DNA of 33,699 bases from Willaertia magna (Eukaryota > Heterolobosea > Eutetramitea > Acrasida > Naegleriidae): the NCBI GenBank assembly GCA_902984215.1, contig CADWAF010000709.1:1-33699 (forward strand), given 5' to 3'. Every line of letters starts with the position of its first letter. Positions within the stretch are counted from its first letter, which is position 1. The notes beneath the pieces are model-generated. The model was not told the origin of the DNA. It saw nothing but the letters and a program-made list of their open reading frames with translations, and ran no database searches. Below are positions 9,866-18,739 of this stretch, piece by piece. The position numbers and the translations under genes were made by a program.

Positions 9866-10960
9866 ATGACTTTACCTTCCTCATCTTGCAACGAAGAATG
9901 TCAAACTAATGGTAACACAACCGCGGCCGGTAGTACTGACCATTCTTCTAGTCACCAACAAGAGGTAAATCAGAACGTGGAAGAAATTTCTTACAATAAT
10001 GAACAAATTCCACAACAACCAACAAACATTCCTTGTAAATACTTTCTCAAAGGGCATTGTAGAAATACTAGTAATTGCCCTTATTTACACATTTCTTACC
10101 AAGATTTAATGAATTATTATAATTCTTACTATTATTACTATATTCTTCCAACTTTAGCTTCCACTTCTTCTAGTAATTATCAACAACAACTTAATAATTA
10201 TTATACCCAAATGATGAATGAATCTTACCCTTACAATCAACATCCTATAACAATGATGCAACAACAACAATCTAATATAAGGGAACAATCTTATCCTGTA
10301 CAATACAGAAGAAATGTACAAGGCTTAAACATTAATAATTATAATGGTAATCATAAAAAGCTGATGAATAATCATTATCATGCAGTAACATCTCCAAACT
10401 TAACAATGTATAGTGAAGTTTTTGAAGAGGGAGAAGAAGAACCATTGTTTTATCAACCAAAGGTTTGTACGTATTATACAAGTGGACAAGGCTGTAAATA
10501 TGGATATCATTGCAAATTCTTCCATCCAACCCTTTGTACTCCTCATAGTACTTCTCCAACATCATCTTCTAAGAGAAATAATTTAAAATCTAATGATGAA
10601 AGTATGGAAGAAGAAATAAAGGAAAATGGAAGTAATATTAGTAGTGAAGAAAATAAGGTGCTTAGAAGAAAAGTTAGTGTTAATTCTAGTAATAGCTTAT
10701 TATCAAATTGTTCCTTGGAATCAAGTAATAGTAATGATAATTCTTCAATCTCTTCTTCCTCTACTTCCTCAGTCAAACAAGAAGTATCCAGTCTTTGTCC
10801 GAATACAATCAAGCATAGAGTTAACAATAAGGAAGAGAATATTATTAATCAAAAAACAAGACAATTTTATACAATTAAATACAATAGAGAACCAATAATT
10901 AAAACTAATTCAAGTAAAATAACATATTCCGATGTTTTAAAAGGTTCCTTAACACAATAA
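9866..10960 (+). CDS. CCCH zinc-finger protein, probable RNA-binding
   Basis: Single exon, 364 aa. Two CCCH fingers are visible. The first is Cys57-x7-Cys65-x5-Cys71-x3-His75 (CKYFLKGHCRNTSNCPYLH). The second is Cys201-x8-Cys210-x5-Cys216-x3-His220 (CTYYTSGQGCKYGYHCKFFH). Both match the C-x7/8-C-x5-C-x3-H class that usually binds single-stranded RNA. The fingers are separated by about 125 residues rich in Tyr, Asn and Gln, with poly-Tyr at about 85-92. The C-terminal 140 residues are Ser/Asn-rich and look disordered. The protein lacks RRM, RING or ankyrin domains, so the role (mRNA stability, export or splicing) cannot be told. The stop codon sits in the string CAATAAAG, so an AATAAA-like poly(A) signal overlaps the end of the coding region. 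Confidence 0.85.
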   Translation: MTLPSSSCNEECQTNGNTTAAGSTDHSSSHQQEVNQNVEEISYNNEQIPQQPTNIPCKYFLKGHCRNTSNCPYLHISYQDLMNYYNSYYYYYILPTLASTSSSNYQQQLNNYYTQMMNESYPYNQHPITMMQQQQSNIREQSYPVQYRRNVQGLNINNYNGNHKKLMNNHYHAVTSPNLTMYSEVFEEGEEEPLFYQPKVCTYYTSGQGCKYGYHCKFFHPTLCTPHSTSPTSSSKRNNLKSNDESMEEEIKENGSNISSEENKVLRRKVSVNSSNSLLSNCSLESSNSNDNSSISSSSTSSVKQEVSSLCPNTIKHRVNNKEENIINQKTRQFYTIKYNREPIIKTNSSKITYSDVLKGSLTQ

Positions 10961-11206
10961 AGTTTTTTCTTTACACCTATTTTTTTAACTGTGCATGACT
11001 ATTTTTTTTTCCTTGGAGGTATAGAAATAATATTATCCCTCCAAAACGCTTCGTTCTACAACCCCGACGATACTGTTACGCATCTTCTTTTTGGCCTAAA
11101 TCCAAACCCTTTTTCCACGAAATAGTGCTTTTGGTATTTAATTTTGAGTAAAAAAAACAATTCAAACATTACATTAATAAAGCCTTTAAAAATAAAATAA
11201 TTTCTA

Positions 11207-13007
11207 ATGGAATCGGCAAGTAGTGCAACAAAGCAAGAAGGTAATAATAACAATTCAAAACCTTCAAGTAACAATAATAATGAAATAATAATACAGAATT
11301 CAACAACAAGTATTAATGCCTACTCTTCAATTATTCCTAATAATAACAACAATAATAACCATGAAAATGGCTCTACACATTCTGAGTATTCTGAAAAACA
11401 AAATAAATCTCATAACATCCTCAAAAATTTTTATAGTTTATCATTAATTCATAAATACCATCAATGGATGTAAGTATTATTTCTTTCTCACAATATAATT
11501 CTTATTCTCAATAATAAGAGTGAACAAACCTAAATTGTTGACAAGTCTACTGTTTGCAACAAATATATTTGGAGGATTTATGTTTGGATACGCTCTAGGA
11601 ACATGTGGTGGAGCATTTGACTCAATTTTTGATACTTTCCTATCGACTGGTGGGAATACCGGAAATAGAACTATAATATATGAAGGACCAAAGAGTTTTC
11701 AAACTACTATCTCAAATTTTCCACAATTTCATGAGATTTCAAGTGTAAATATTGAATCTTTATTATCTACAAATGTTATTAATAATATTACGAATAATAA
11801 CACAACATCGTCAGGGGTAGATATGCAACAAGTAATTCAAAGTGGTTTAATTTCTTCTGTAATATTTATTGGAGGATTTTTGGGTACATTATTTGGATTA
11901 ATTTTCAATTCTATTATTGGAAAAAAGATGTCTATTTTAATTATTTGTTTGACTGCAATTATTTCTGCAATTGGTGGATTTTTTATTCAAAATTATCCAG
12001 GTTTAATTATTCTTCGTGGTTTTATGGGATTTGCTTCTGGTTTATCAACTGCAGCGGTACCTGTGTATATGTCAGAATTAATGCCTTTCCCAAAATATAA
12101 AGGATTTTTGGGTGGCATGTTTAATTTAGGTATTAATTTTGGGATTACTTTTTCTTATATTATTGCCTGTGCTTTTGAAAGGTTTTTTGATCAATGGAGA
12201 GTAGTTCATATCTTTTTCTTATTACCAACAGCAGTGTTGTTGGTGTTAGGTCTGGTATTACCTGAATCACAAGTGTTTCTTGGAGACGAGAAACAAGAGG
12301 GTAAGATAAATAAGGTGGTTGGTGAAAATACGTCCACTCATGAGTTAATTGAAATGAAGGGAGTGGCATCTGTCAGTGTTCAATCAACTAGTGATGCTGC
12401 TAAAGTAGAAACGAAGAAAATTGAGGAACATAAGGAAACACCACATGACATTTCCTTTATGGAAGTTTTGAAGAGATTATTTTGTAAAAAGAGTAATTTA
12501 ATTGCTTTATATTTAGCATGTCTATTAGGTATTTCAATTGAAAATACAGGAATTATGGCAGCAACATTATTTATACCTGGTATTGTTGCTGGAGCTGGTG
12601 TTAAAGATAGAATTAACCAATTATTATGTAGTTTAGGTATAGTTTTGTGGCAATTAATTATCTGTGCACCAACTGGACTTATTATTGATAAACTAGGAAG
12701 AAAAGTAATTTTGATATTTGGTGTAAGTAATAATTATTTTACAATATTTTAAAATTTACAATAATAATAGTTGACACTAGGTGCGATTATGGATGTAGCA
12801 TTAGGTTTTTTATTACAATTTGCAGATTCGTCATCAATATATAAAGTAGCTATTGCAATGATATTTATTGGTATTTATGTTATTGGGTATAATAATGGTG
12901 TTGGTTCTTTAGCTTATATTTTGATGTACGAAGTATTTGGAGAAGAACATGAAAAGGTTGTTTTACTAGGAAATAATATTGCAACTGTATCCTTATGGAA
13001 AAGATAA
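11207..13007 (+). CDS. MFS sugar-transporter-like protein, C-terminally truncated
   Basis: Inferred join(11207..11469, 11519..12722, 12771..13007), 567 aa, with introns of 49 and 48 nt, both GTAAGT...AG. Residues 1-75 form an Asn/Ser-rich cytosolic tail. The transporter body follows: a first helix with FGGFMFGYALGTCGGAFDS, a long glycosylatable loop before helix 2, LRGFMGFASGLSTAAVPVYMSEL (split here by the usual helix 4-5 loop), PESQVFL after helix 6 (PESP-like), and LIIDKLGRKVILIFG (the D-x2-GR-R/K signature). This matches sugar porters of the GLUT type. The frame ends at GNNIATVSLWKR-stop, exactly where helix 11 should begin, so helices 11 and 12 are missing. No frame downstream encodes hydrophobic helices. 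It is either a truncated gene or a sequence or assembly junction (see findings). Confidence 0.75.
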
Positions 13008-14508
13008 TCTTACCAAAATCTATCAATTTCATTCTGTCAATTCCATAAATAACAATCAATCTACTTTACCCTTTTCAAAACTATTTAATTTACAAAATAA
13101 TAATTTACAAAATAATAATCTTAATAATAACCAATCAAAAATAACACATTTTTTATATTTACATTCTTATTGTTATTGGGATAGACATGATCCATATTGT
13201 TATACACAATTTAAACTTTATGATTTAAAGAAAAAATCTTTAATAATTTTAAAAGATATTTTAACGGAAAATAATTTTTCTTTAATTTATTATTCATTTT
13301 ATAAAAGTAATATTTTTCAAGTAATTGAACCAAATAAGGAAGAAGAAATTAAAAAGGTATTAACTATGTTAATAATGGAAAATAAAAATTATAAAATTGA
13401 TGATTATGAAATTGTAAATAATAATTTTTATATTCTTAATAGAAGACTAGATAAAATAAAATTTATTTTAAATAAAAAAGATGTAATTAATTCAAAGATT
13501 TATAATTGTAATAATTTGTTGGGTGGGAATGATGAATATTTTACAAAATCAAAATATCTTTCTTTATCAAATGTTTTTTATTTAAATAAGAAAATTAAAA
13601 ATAATGAAATTTTAGAAATTTATATTCCATTTTTATTACAAAATTGTAAAAGATATTTATTTCAGATAAATAATGAAGATTATGAAAATAAGATTATATT
13701 AAATGATATTTTAAATAATTATTGTAAAGTTTATAGTTTTATTAATTTTAAAATTATAAATTGTAAAGAAGATTTAATAGATTGTTGTGAACAATATTTT
13801 TTATGTTTTGAACAAATTACAATGGAATATCATTTATTTTATTTTAATAATAATAATTTACAAAAAATTAAAAAATTAAAATTATTAAATCATTTAGATT
13901 TTATAGATAGTTGTAATTTAAATGAAAATTATTATTTATTAGCAATGAAAAGAAATAATTTAAAGAAAATTAATAGAGTTGTTACAATGGAAGAGGCTTT
14001 AATTTATAATTATATTTTATTTTTCTTATTTGATTTAAATAATTTAACAATTAAAGAAATATCACCAATAATCTATCCAATTTTTAATAGTTTTACAAAT
14101 ATAGAAGATGATGATGGATTTCAATTAGTTTCCAATTCTAAAAGGAAATTTAAAATATTTATTAATGACAGAATGAATATTAATGGTGGAATAACTACAG
14201 AAGATTTATATAAATTGTATTTAAATAATGGTGATAATTTTTCTAAATTGAGTAAATGTATTACACCTTTTGAAGGAATGGAATTTAACAAGTTTACAAT
14301 GTCTAGTTATAAAGAATTTAATGAGACAAATAATGATATATTTACAGTTCAATTAACATTTAATCAAAAAATTAAACAAAAACAAGCACCAAATTTATTT
14401 TTTATTACATTATATTTTAAAGTAAAAGAATGTTGTAAAGGAATGTTTTCAGGTAGCTACAACGATTTTACATTGTTATCAGACATTTCCATTTGTTTAA
14501 TAAAATAA
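12979..14508 (+). CDS. Unrecognised Asn-rich protein, N-terminus undefined
   Basis: A long open frame of about 509 codons, open from 12970, overlaps the last codons of the MFS gene in another frame. It has no ATG until codon 130 (13366), although convincing coding sequence starts much earlier (HFLYLHSYCYWDRHDPYCY). The true start is therefore missing, lies in an unrecognised upstream exon, or was removed by a rearrangement. The protein is very rich in Asn, Ile, Leu, Lys and Tyr, with LQNNNLQNNNLNNN near the front. The alternating hydrophobic strands (for example YNYILFFLFDLNNLTIKEI) suggest a beta-propeller-like fold as in kelch-type proteins, but I see no diagnostic kelch motif. Its AT-richness exceeds that of the transporter before it. 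It converges on the gene at 14529, with only 20 nt between stops. Confidence 0.5.
   Translation: MQLYPYGKDNLTKIYQFHSVNSINNNQSTLPFSKLFNLQNNNLQNNNLNNNQSKITHFLYLHSYCYWDRHDPYCYTQFKLYDLKKKSLIILKDILTENNFSLIYYSFYKSNIFQVIEPNKEEEIKKVLTMLIMENKNYKIDDYEIVNNNFYILNRRLDKIKFILNKKDVINSKIYNCNNLLGGNDEYFTKSKYLSLSNVFYLNKKIKNNEILEIYIPFLLQNCKRYLFQINNEDYENKIILNDILNNYCKVYSFINFKIINCKEDLIDCCEQYFLCFEQITMEYHLFYFNNNNLQKIKKLKLLNHLDFIDSCNLNENYYLLAMKRNNLKKINRVVTMEEALIYNYILFFLFDLNNLTIKEISPIIYPIFNSFTNIEDDDGFQLVSNSKRKFKIFINDRMNINGGITTEDLYKLYLNNGDNFSKLSKCITPFEGMEFNKFTMSSYKEFNETNNDIFTVQLTFNQKIKQKQAPNLFFITLYFKVKECCKGMFSGSYNDFTLLSDISICLIK
13087..13116 (+). repeat. 15-nt tandem repeat coding for Asn-rich run
   Basis: AATTTACAAAATAAT occurs twice in direct tandem and continues into a degenerate third copy. 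It encodes the repeated Leu-Gln-Asn-Asn-Asn stretch near the front of the unrecognised protein. Such repeats expand and contract by slippage and are a common source of indels near this problematic gene start. Confidence 0.6.
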
Positions 14509-14528
14509 CATCACATAAAATCTTTAGT

Positions 14529-17126
14529 TTATATAAAAATAGGTTTGACACTAGATAACTCAACAAGGGCTTTATAATTAGATTCATCAATAAATTTTTC
14601 AACTTCTACCTTATCAACAATTACCACAGTAACATTATTTGGTACTTCAATAATGTTGTTGTCAGACTTTGAGTTTTCATCAATTCTTTGAATTTTATCT
14701 CTTCCTTGGTAAAGCTTTTTGGTTAAATTAACTTTACATCTGTAAAAAACTGTGAAAACAATGTGTACATCTAATAATGGTAATACTTTTAAATTGGTAA
14801 TTTCTGCAGAAAGTTCTGTAAAATTAAATTCTGTCTTATTTTTATCTTGAATACACCACCATAAATCTTTTTCTAAACAAATAAATTTATCTGAACCAAA
14901 AGAGGCTGAATTTAAAAAATTTACCTTATTCTTATATTTTTCAAAATTATTGTAAATATCTTTCCAGTTGTCAAATGCGTTTTCTTTTAAGATCTTTTTA
15001 CCAATTAAGTCACAACATAACTTATTTTTTAATTTAGTATCAATTAAAAAAGGGAACATCTCTGAGAAGGTTTGTGACTGATAATAACCAATTTTTGCTT
15101 TCCATATAATAAAACTATCAATCAATAATTCAAATGTATCACCTTTGCTTAAAAATTTAGGAATAGGTTTCACAAAAGGTTGAATTGAAAATGAAGTATT
15201 GGTTTCCACTTGTTTTCTAATTGTTCTTCTTGGAAAAATTAATTTAACATGGTGGTCATCAACAGAAGTAATGTAACAATTCAATGCTACAGCTAATGTA
15301 CTTAAATCAACTACTTTAAGTTGTTCAAGTCCTTCTATTTCTCTAATGTTAAAATGTTCTTTTGTAAAGTTCATATTTAACTTTAACTTTGGTTGAATAA
15401 AAGAAATAAACATCAGAAAAGTATAAATATTTCTTGAAAATCTTTCATCCGAAGAATAATGTGGAAATAAAATTCTTTCTGGTGTATCAATTTGCATTAA
15501 ATCAAAAACTGTTAAAAAATCCTTTTTTGATTTGTAACTGTCTTGATTGAGTAAAAGTAAATTAATGACCTTAGTAACCAAAAAAGGAATTCCTGCAGTT
15601 TCTTCTAACATTTCATTCAAATAAAATTCATAAGAACCATCTTCTTCTAATAATGTTTTAACTTTAGGAATCACTTTTGTAAATAATTCATCTAAATTAT
15701 CTCTATCTAAACAATGTAATTGTACTGCAAAACATTCAGTTGGAGGTCTTTTGTAAAGTAATTCTGATTTATCAAATAAATCTAAAAAAGCTCCTTTACC
15801 ACAAACACACACTCCTACAACATTTTCAAGTAGTTGAATTGAGAAGATACAATCAATCCATGCTTTATACATATTTTCGAGTATTGTCCCTCCCTTATCA
15901 GAAGAACAAAATGTTGTGTATTCGTCAATTACCACAAAATACGAAGTATCGTTTTTGGGCACCATATTTTGTAAATATTCAAAGCTTTCTTTAGAAAAAC
16001 TTTTTTGACTAACGTCAATATAGATTAATTCAGTATTGGTTAATTTGGTAATTAGTTCTTGTCCATATCTTCCTATTAATGATTTTTTCAATTCTAAATT
16101 TTCTTCTAAATACATTTTCCATAAATCTAAAAACTGAACCCCAAATCTTGTTTTACCAAATCCAAAGTTAGCAAAATTAACAAGCAGCTTTTGAAATCTT
16201 TCATTTTCTTTTCTTTGTTTAAATATCATGTTGTTCAATAACACTTGACCAACTTCTAAAATATTATTTTCGTTATTTTGATAAGGAATAGATTGCCTGA
16301 ATTCAAAAACTGGTCCAATAAAACTTTGAGCTTTGATTATTGGAACTGTCAATTTGGATATGTTATTAATCCAGTTTAAATAATATTTTAAACTTTCTAG
16401 AGCAATATTCTTTTGTGTAATTTCAAGTTGTTTTAGCGTCTTTTCAAGCCCAAATTCATTAATATCATTCACTAGTGAGGTAAGTGACAAATGGCAGAGT
16501 TTTTCTGCTTCTTCTAAAGTTAATTTTACACTCTTACAAAGTTGTTCTTTAATTTGTTCATTAGACCATAAATGATAGAGTCTTGTTTGAAAAAGATTAT
16601 CAACCCAATCTACAACATCACATATTAAGTTTAATGGAAACGTTGGAAAGTATTGGCGAGTCAACCAGGTCAGTTGCTGTCTTTTCTCCAAAAAAGGCCT
16701 AGTATCTCTCTTTTCCACCTTCAAATCATACACAATAATGCCAAGTAAAGTACCGTCAAAGCCAGCATACAAAGGCTTTACTTTCTCAACAGGCAAACCA
16801 GCACCTCCTTCCCCTTTTGTAACACATAACAAGGAACAAACCTGTTGACTTGTCCAGACTTTATATTGTACTGGGTTTAATGTTATATTTGCTGTTGTTT
16901 CAGAGATGTTTTTAGAAATTAAAGTTGTAGAATAATTTTTTATGGAAAATTTGTTAGTGATGAGTTGTGTGTTGAAGATAAAATTTTCCTTCTTTAAACT
17001 AGATGAATAATTACCACAAGAACTGCTAGTCTTAATCAAAGAGGGAATTAAGGTTTGAAGAAGATTGGACTTGATAAGATGACTAGTTTTGTTCAATATT
17101 TTGGTAAAGGTGCAAAGAGAGCGCAT
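14529..17126 (-). CDS. SAM-like / P-loop NTPase / possible nuclease protein (Crinkler-like)
   Basis: Single exon, 865 aa. Residues 1-70 are rich in Ser, Thr, Lys and Arg with almost no acids, like a mitochondrial presequence. Residues 88-165 (VWTSQQVCSLL, then FDGTLLGIIVYDL) resemble a sterile alpha motif. A P-loop NTPase core follows: Walker A NFANFGFGKTRFG (317-329), Walker B SYFVVIDEY with Asp401-Glu402, and a following strand NVVGVCVCGKGAF (435-446). A helical region with ETAGIPFLVTKV (509-520) resembles the GxP motif of STAND ATPases. Near the C-terminus, KGDTFELLIDSFIIW (661-675) and LLDVHIVFTVFYRCK (784-798) could be the E and D...K parts of a PD-(D/E)xK nuclease. The order NTPase then nuclease recalls eukaryotic Crinkler/RHS-type proteins. 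The NTPase call is good; the SAM and nuclease calls are tentative, and targeting is inferred. Confidence 0.6.
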   Translation of the reverse strand: MRSLCTFTKILNKTSHLIKSNLLQTLIPSLIKTSSSCGNYSSSLKKENFIFNTQLITNKFSIKNYSTTLISKNISETTANITLNPVQYKVWTSQQVCSLLCVTKGEGGAGLPVEKVKPLYAGFDGTLLGIIVYDLKVEKRDTRPFLEKRQQLTWLTRQYFPTFPLNLICDVVDWVDNLFQTRLYHLWSNEQIKEQLCKSVKLTLEEAEKLCHLSLTSLVNDINEFGLEKTLKQLEITQKNIALESLKYYLNWINNISKLTVPIIKAQSFIGPVFEFRQSIPYQNNENNILEVGQVLLNNMIFKQRKENERFQKLLVNFANFGFGKTRFGVQFLDLWKMYLEENLELKKSLIGRYGQELITKLTNTELIYIDVSQKSFSKESFEYLQNMVPKNDTSYFVVIDEYTTFCSSDKGGTILENMYKAWIDCIFSIQLLENVVGVCVCGKGAFLDLFDKSELLYKRPPTECFAVQLHCLDRDNLDELFTKVIPKVKTLLEEDGSYEFYLNEMLEETAGIPFLVTKVINLLLLNQDSYKSKKDFLTVFDLMQIDTPERILFPHYSSDERFSRNIYTFLMFISFIQPKLKLNMNFTKEHFNIREIEGLEQLKVVDLSTLAVALNCYITSVDDHHVKLIFPRRTIRKQVETNTSFSIQPFVKPIPKFLSKGDTFELLIDSFIIWKAKIGYYQSQTFSEMFPFLIDTKLKNKLCCDLIGKKILKENAFDNWKDIYNNFEKYKNKVNFLNSASFGSDKFICLEKDLWWCIQDKNKTEFNFTELSAEITNLKVLPLLDVHIVFTVFYRCKVNLTKKLYQGRDKIQRIDENSKSDNNIIEVPNNVTVVIVDKVEVEKFIDESNYKALVELSSVKPIFI

Positions 17127-17157
17127 CTATCAATTTTTTTTTGTTGAAAACAACGGC

Positions 17158-17176
17158 TGAACGTATTTTACGTTCA
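17158..17176. repeat. 8-nt perfect inverted repeat in 5' leader
   Basis: TGAACGTA-TTT-TACGTTCA is a perfect inverted repeat with a 3-nt loop, ending 32 nt from the ATG (17126) of the minus-strand P-loop NTPase gene. As RNA it would fold into a small hairpin in the leader; as DNA it could bind a dimeric factor. Its GC content is higher than that of the surrounding sequence. Confidence 0.55.
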
Positions 17177-17362
17177 ACCATCCTCAAAGAAACATGAAAT
17201 TGCAATTGACAAAGAATTATCTCAACAACTTGGGGTAATTCTTTATCAATATCTAACTAAGAGTATCTTCAAGAATTGGCTCAGCGGATCAATCAAAAAA
17301 ATTTTGTTTGTTTCAGTAAAGGTAAATAGTTTACAATAATTGTAACAAAAATTTAATGTAAT

Positions 17363-18367
17363 TTAATGTTTTTGAACATAATCTAATGCCATTTCTCTTT
17401 CTTCTCTTAATTCCTTTTCAGTAATATCTAATTTGGATCTTGTCCATTCATCAACCTTTAAGCCTTGTACAATAGTAACATTACCATCCTTACAAGTAAC
17501 AGGATAAGAGAAAATAAGACCTTCTTTAATACCATAAGAACCATCGGAAGGAATAGCCATTGAAACCCATTCACCTTCTGGAGTACCTAATAACCAATCT
17601 CTCATATGATCAACAATAGCCTTTGCAGCACTTGTTGCAGAAGATAATTTTCTTGCAGCAATAACAGCAGCACCTCTCTTTTGTACAACACTAACAAATT
17701 CATTTCTCAAGTATTCATCATTATTAATTGATTCATAAATAGATTTCTTTTCACCATTTAAAACAGCATAACCATGAGCTACATCAGGTACTTGGGTAGA
17801 TGAGTGATTACCCCAAATAGTTACATTATGTACATTAGAAACATTAGTATTTAAATGTTGAGCAATTTGAGCCTTTGCTCTGTTATGATCTAAACGAGTT
17901 AAAGCAGAGAAATTCTCTGGTGGAATAGATGGTGCATAAGTCTTTGCAATTAAACAATTAGTATTTGCTGGATTACCGACAACTAATACCTTAACAGTCT
18001 TCTTTGCATATTGATCTAATGCTTGTCCTTGAACTTTAAAGATACTTGCATTCTTTTCTAATAAATCCTTTCTTTCCATACCTTCTCTTCTAGGGAAAGC
18101 TCCAACCATAATGCAAACATCAATATCGGTAAAGGCTTCTTTAGTATCTGCAGTTGCAACTACATTTTCAACTAATGGATAGGCTGAATCAGTAATTTCC
18201 ATACATACACCCTTTAATGCATCTAAAGCTTGTGGAATTTCTAAAAGATGTAATATAACTGGTTGATCTTTACCTAACATATCACCATTGGCAACCATAC
18301 CAATTAAACTATAGCAGATTTGTCCTGCTGCACCTGTGATCAATACTCTCTTTGCTGGTTTAGTCAT
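17363..18367 (-). CDS. MDH: Malate dehydrogenase, cytosolic type
   Basis: Single exon, 334 aa, full length for the MDH1 group. It interconverts malate and oxaloacetate with NAD(H). The nucleotide-binding loop is VLITGAAGQICYSLI (8-22), with Glu43 in LLEIP where NAD enzymes keep an acid for the ribose. Substrate arginines lie in AFPRREGMERKDLL (Arg93, Arg99). The catalytic pair is Asp160 in LTRLDHNRAKAQ and His188 in WGNHSSTQVPD. There is no presequence and no C-terminal peroxisomal tripeptide, so it should be cytosolic. Its sequence is much more conserved and less Asn-rich than its neighbours', and it has no intron, both consistent with a highly expressed housekeeping gene. It is followed on the same strand by the P-loop NTPase gene after 236 nt. 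Confidence 0.97.
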   Translation of the reverse strand: MTKPAKRVLITGAAGQICYSLIGMVANGDMLGKDQPVILHLLEIPQALDALKGVCMEITDSAYPLVENVVATADTKEAFTDIDVCIMVGAFPRREGMERKDLLEKNASIFKVQGQALDQYAKKTVKVLVVGNPANTNCLIAKTYAPSIPPENFSALTRLDHNRAKAQIAQHLNTNVSNVHNVTIWGNHSSTQVPDVAHGYAVLNGEKKSIYESINNDEYLRNEFVSVVQKRGAAVIAARKLSSATSAAKAIVDHMRDWLLGTPEGEWVSMAIPSDGSYGIKEGLIFSYPVTCKDGNVTIVQGLKVDEWTRSKLDITEKELREEREMALDYVQKH

Positions 18368-18739
18368 TTTTATTTATTTTATTTATAAAATTAATTTTTC
18401 AATAAAATTTTCATCAAGCTTAATAAAATTCCAAAAAGCCCGAAAATGGACCTGAATTAAAACAGACCTTTAATTGTTGTAATAAAACGCCATTTGTATT
18501 TCTTTACAAAGTTCCGATTATTTTAATGTTGTTGTGGTCTATTTGGTTTTTGCATGATGTTGTTTTTTGACTGATTTGAACTTTGTTTCATGTAAATTAG
18601 TTGGAAAGTGATGAAAATTAACTTTCATTTAAACACCTTTTGAAAGTTTTTTTCACTTTATCTCAACAACAATTTTTTGTAAACATTATTCCAAAACAAT
18701 TTGTTTTTTACAGTAAACTTTTTGATCCTAATTATTTAA
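18368..18739. promoter_or_regulatory. Divergent intergenic region, MDH / glycosidase
   Basis: This 372-nt spacer lies between divergently transcribed genes and should hold both promoters. It has T-rich tracts near the glycosidase start and a slightly GC-richer patch (around 18435-18452) near the MDH side. No open frame or strong repeat is seen. Confidence 0.35.

Noticed and set aside
11207..11469. Asn/Ser-rich first exon of the transporter as a separate small gene
   Set aside because: The GTAAGT donor at 11470 and AAG acceptor at 11518 join it in frame to the first transporter helix, and Asn-rich N-terminal tails are common in the neighbouring genes.
12771..14508. A single fused transporter plus Asn-rich protein
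   Set aside because: The two parts are in different frames. The transporter has a stop at 13005-13007, and no donor/acceptor pair I could find joins them in frame without removing plausible coding sequence.
14529..17126. Classical secreted Crinkler effector
   Set aside because: The N-terminus has no LxLFLAK-type motif or signal peptide; it looks like a mitochondrial presequence followed by a SAM-like region. Only the NTPase/nuclease order is Crinkler-like.
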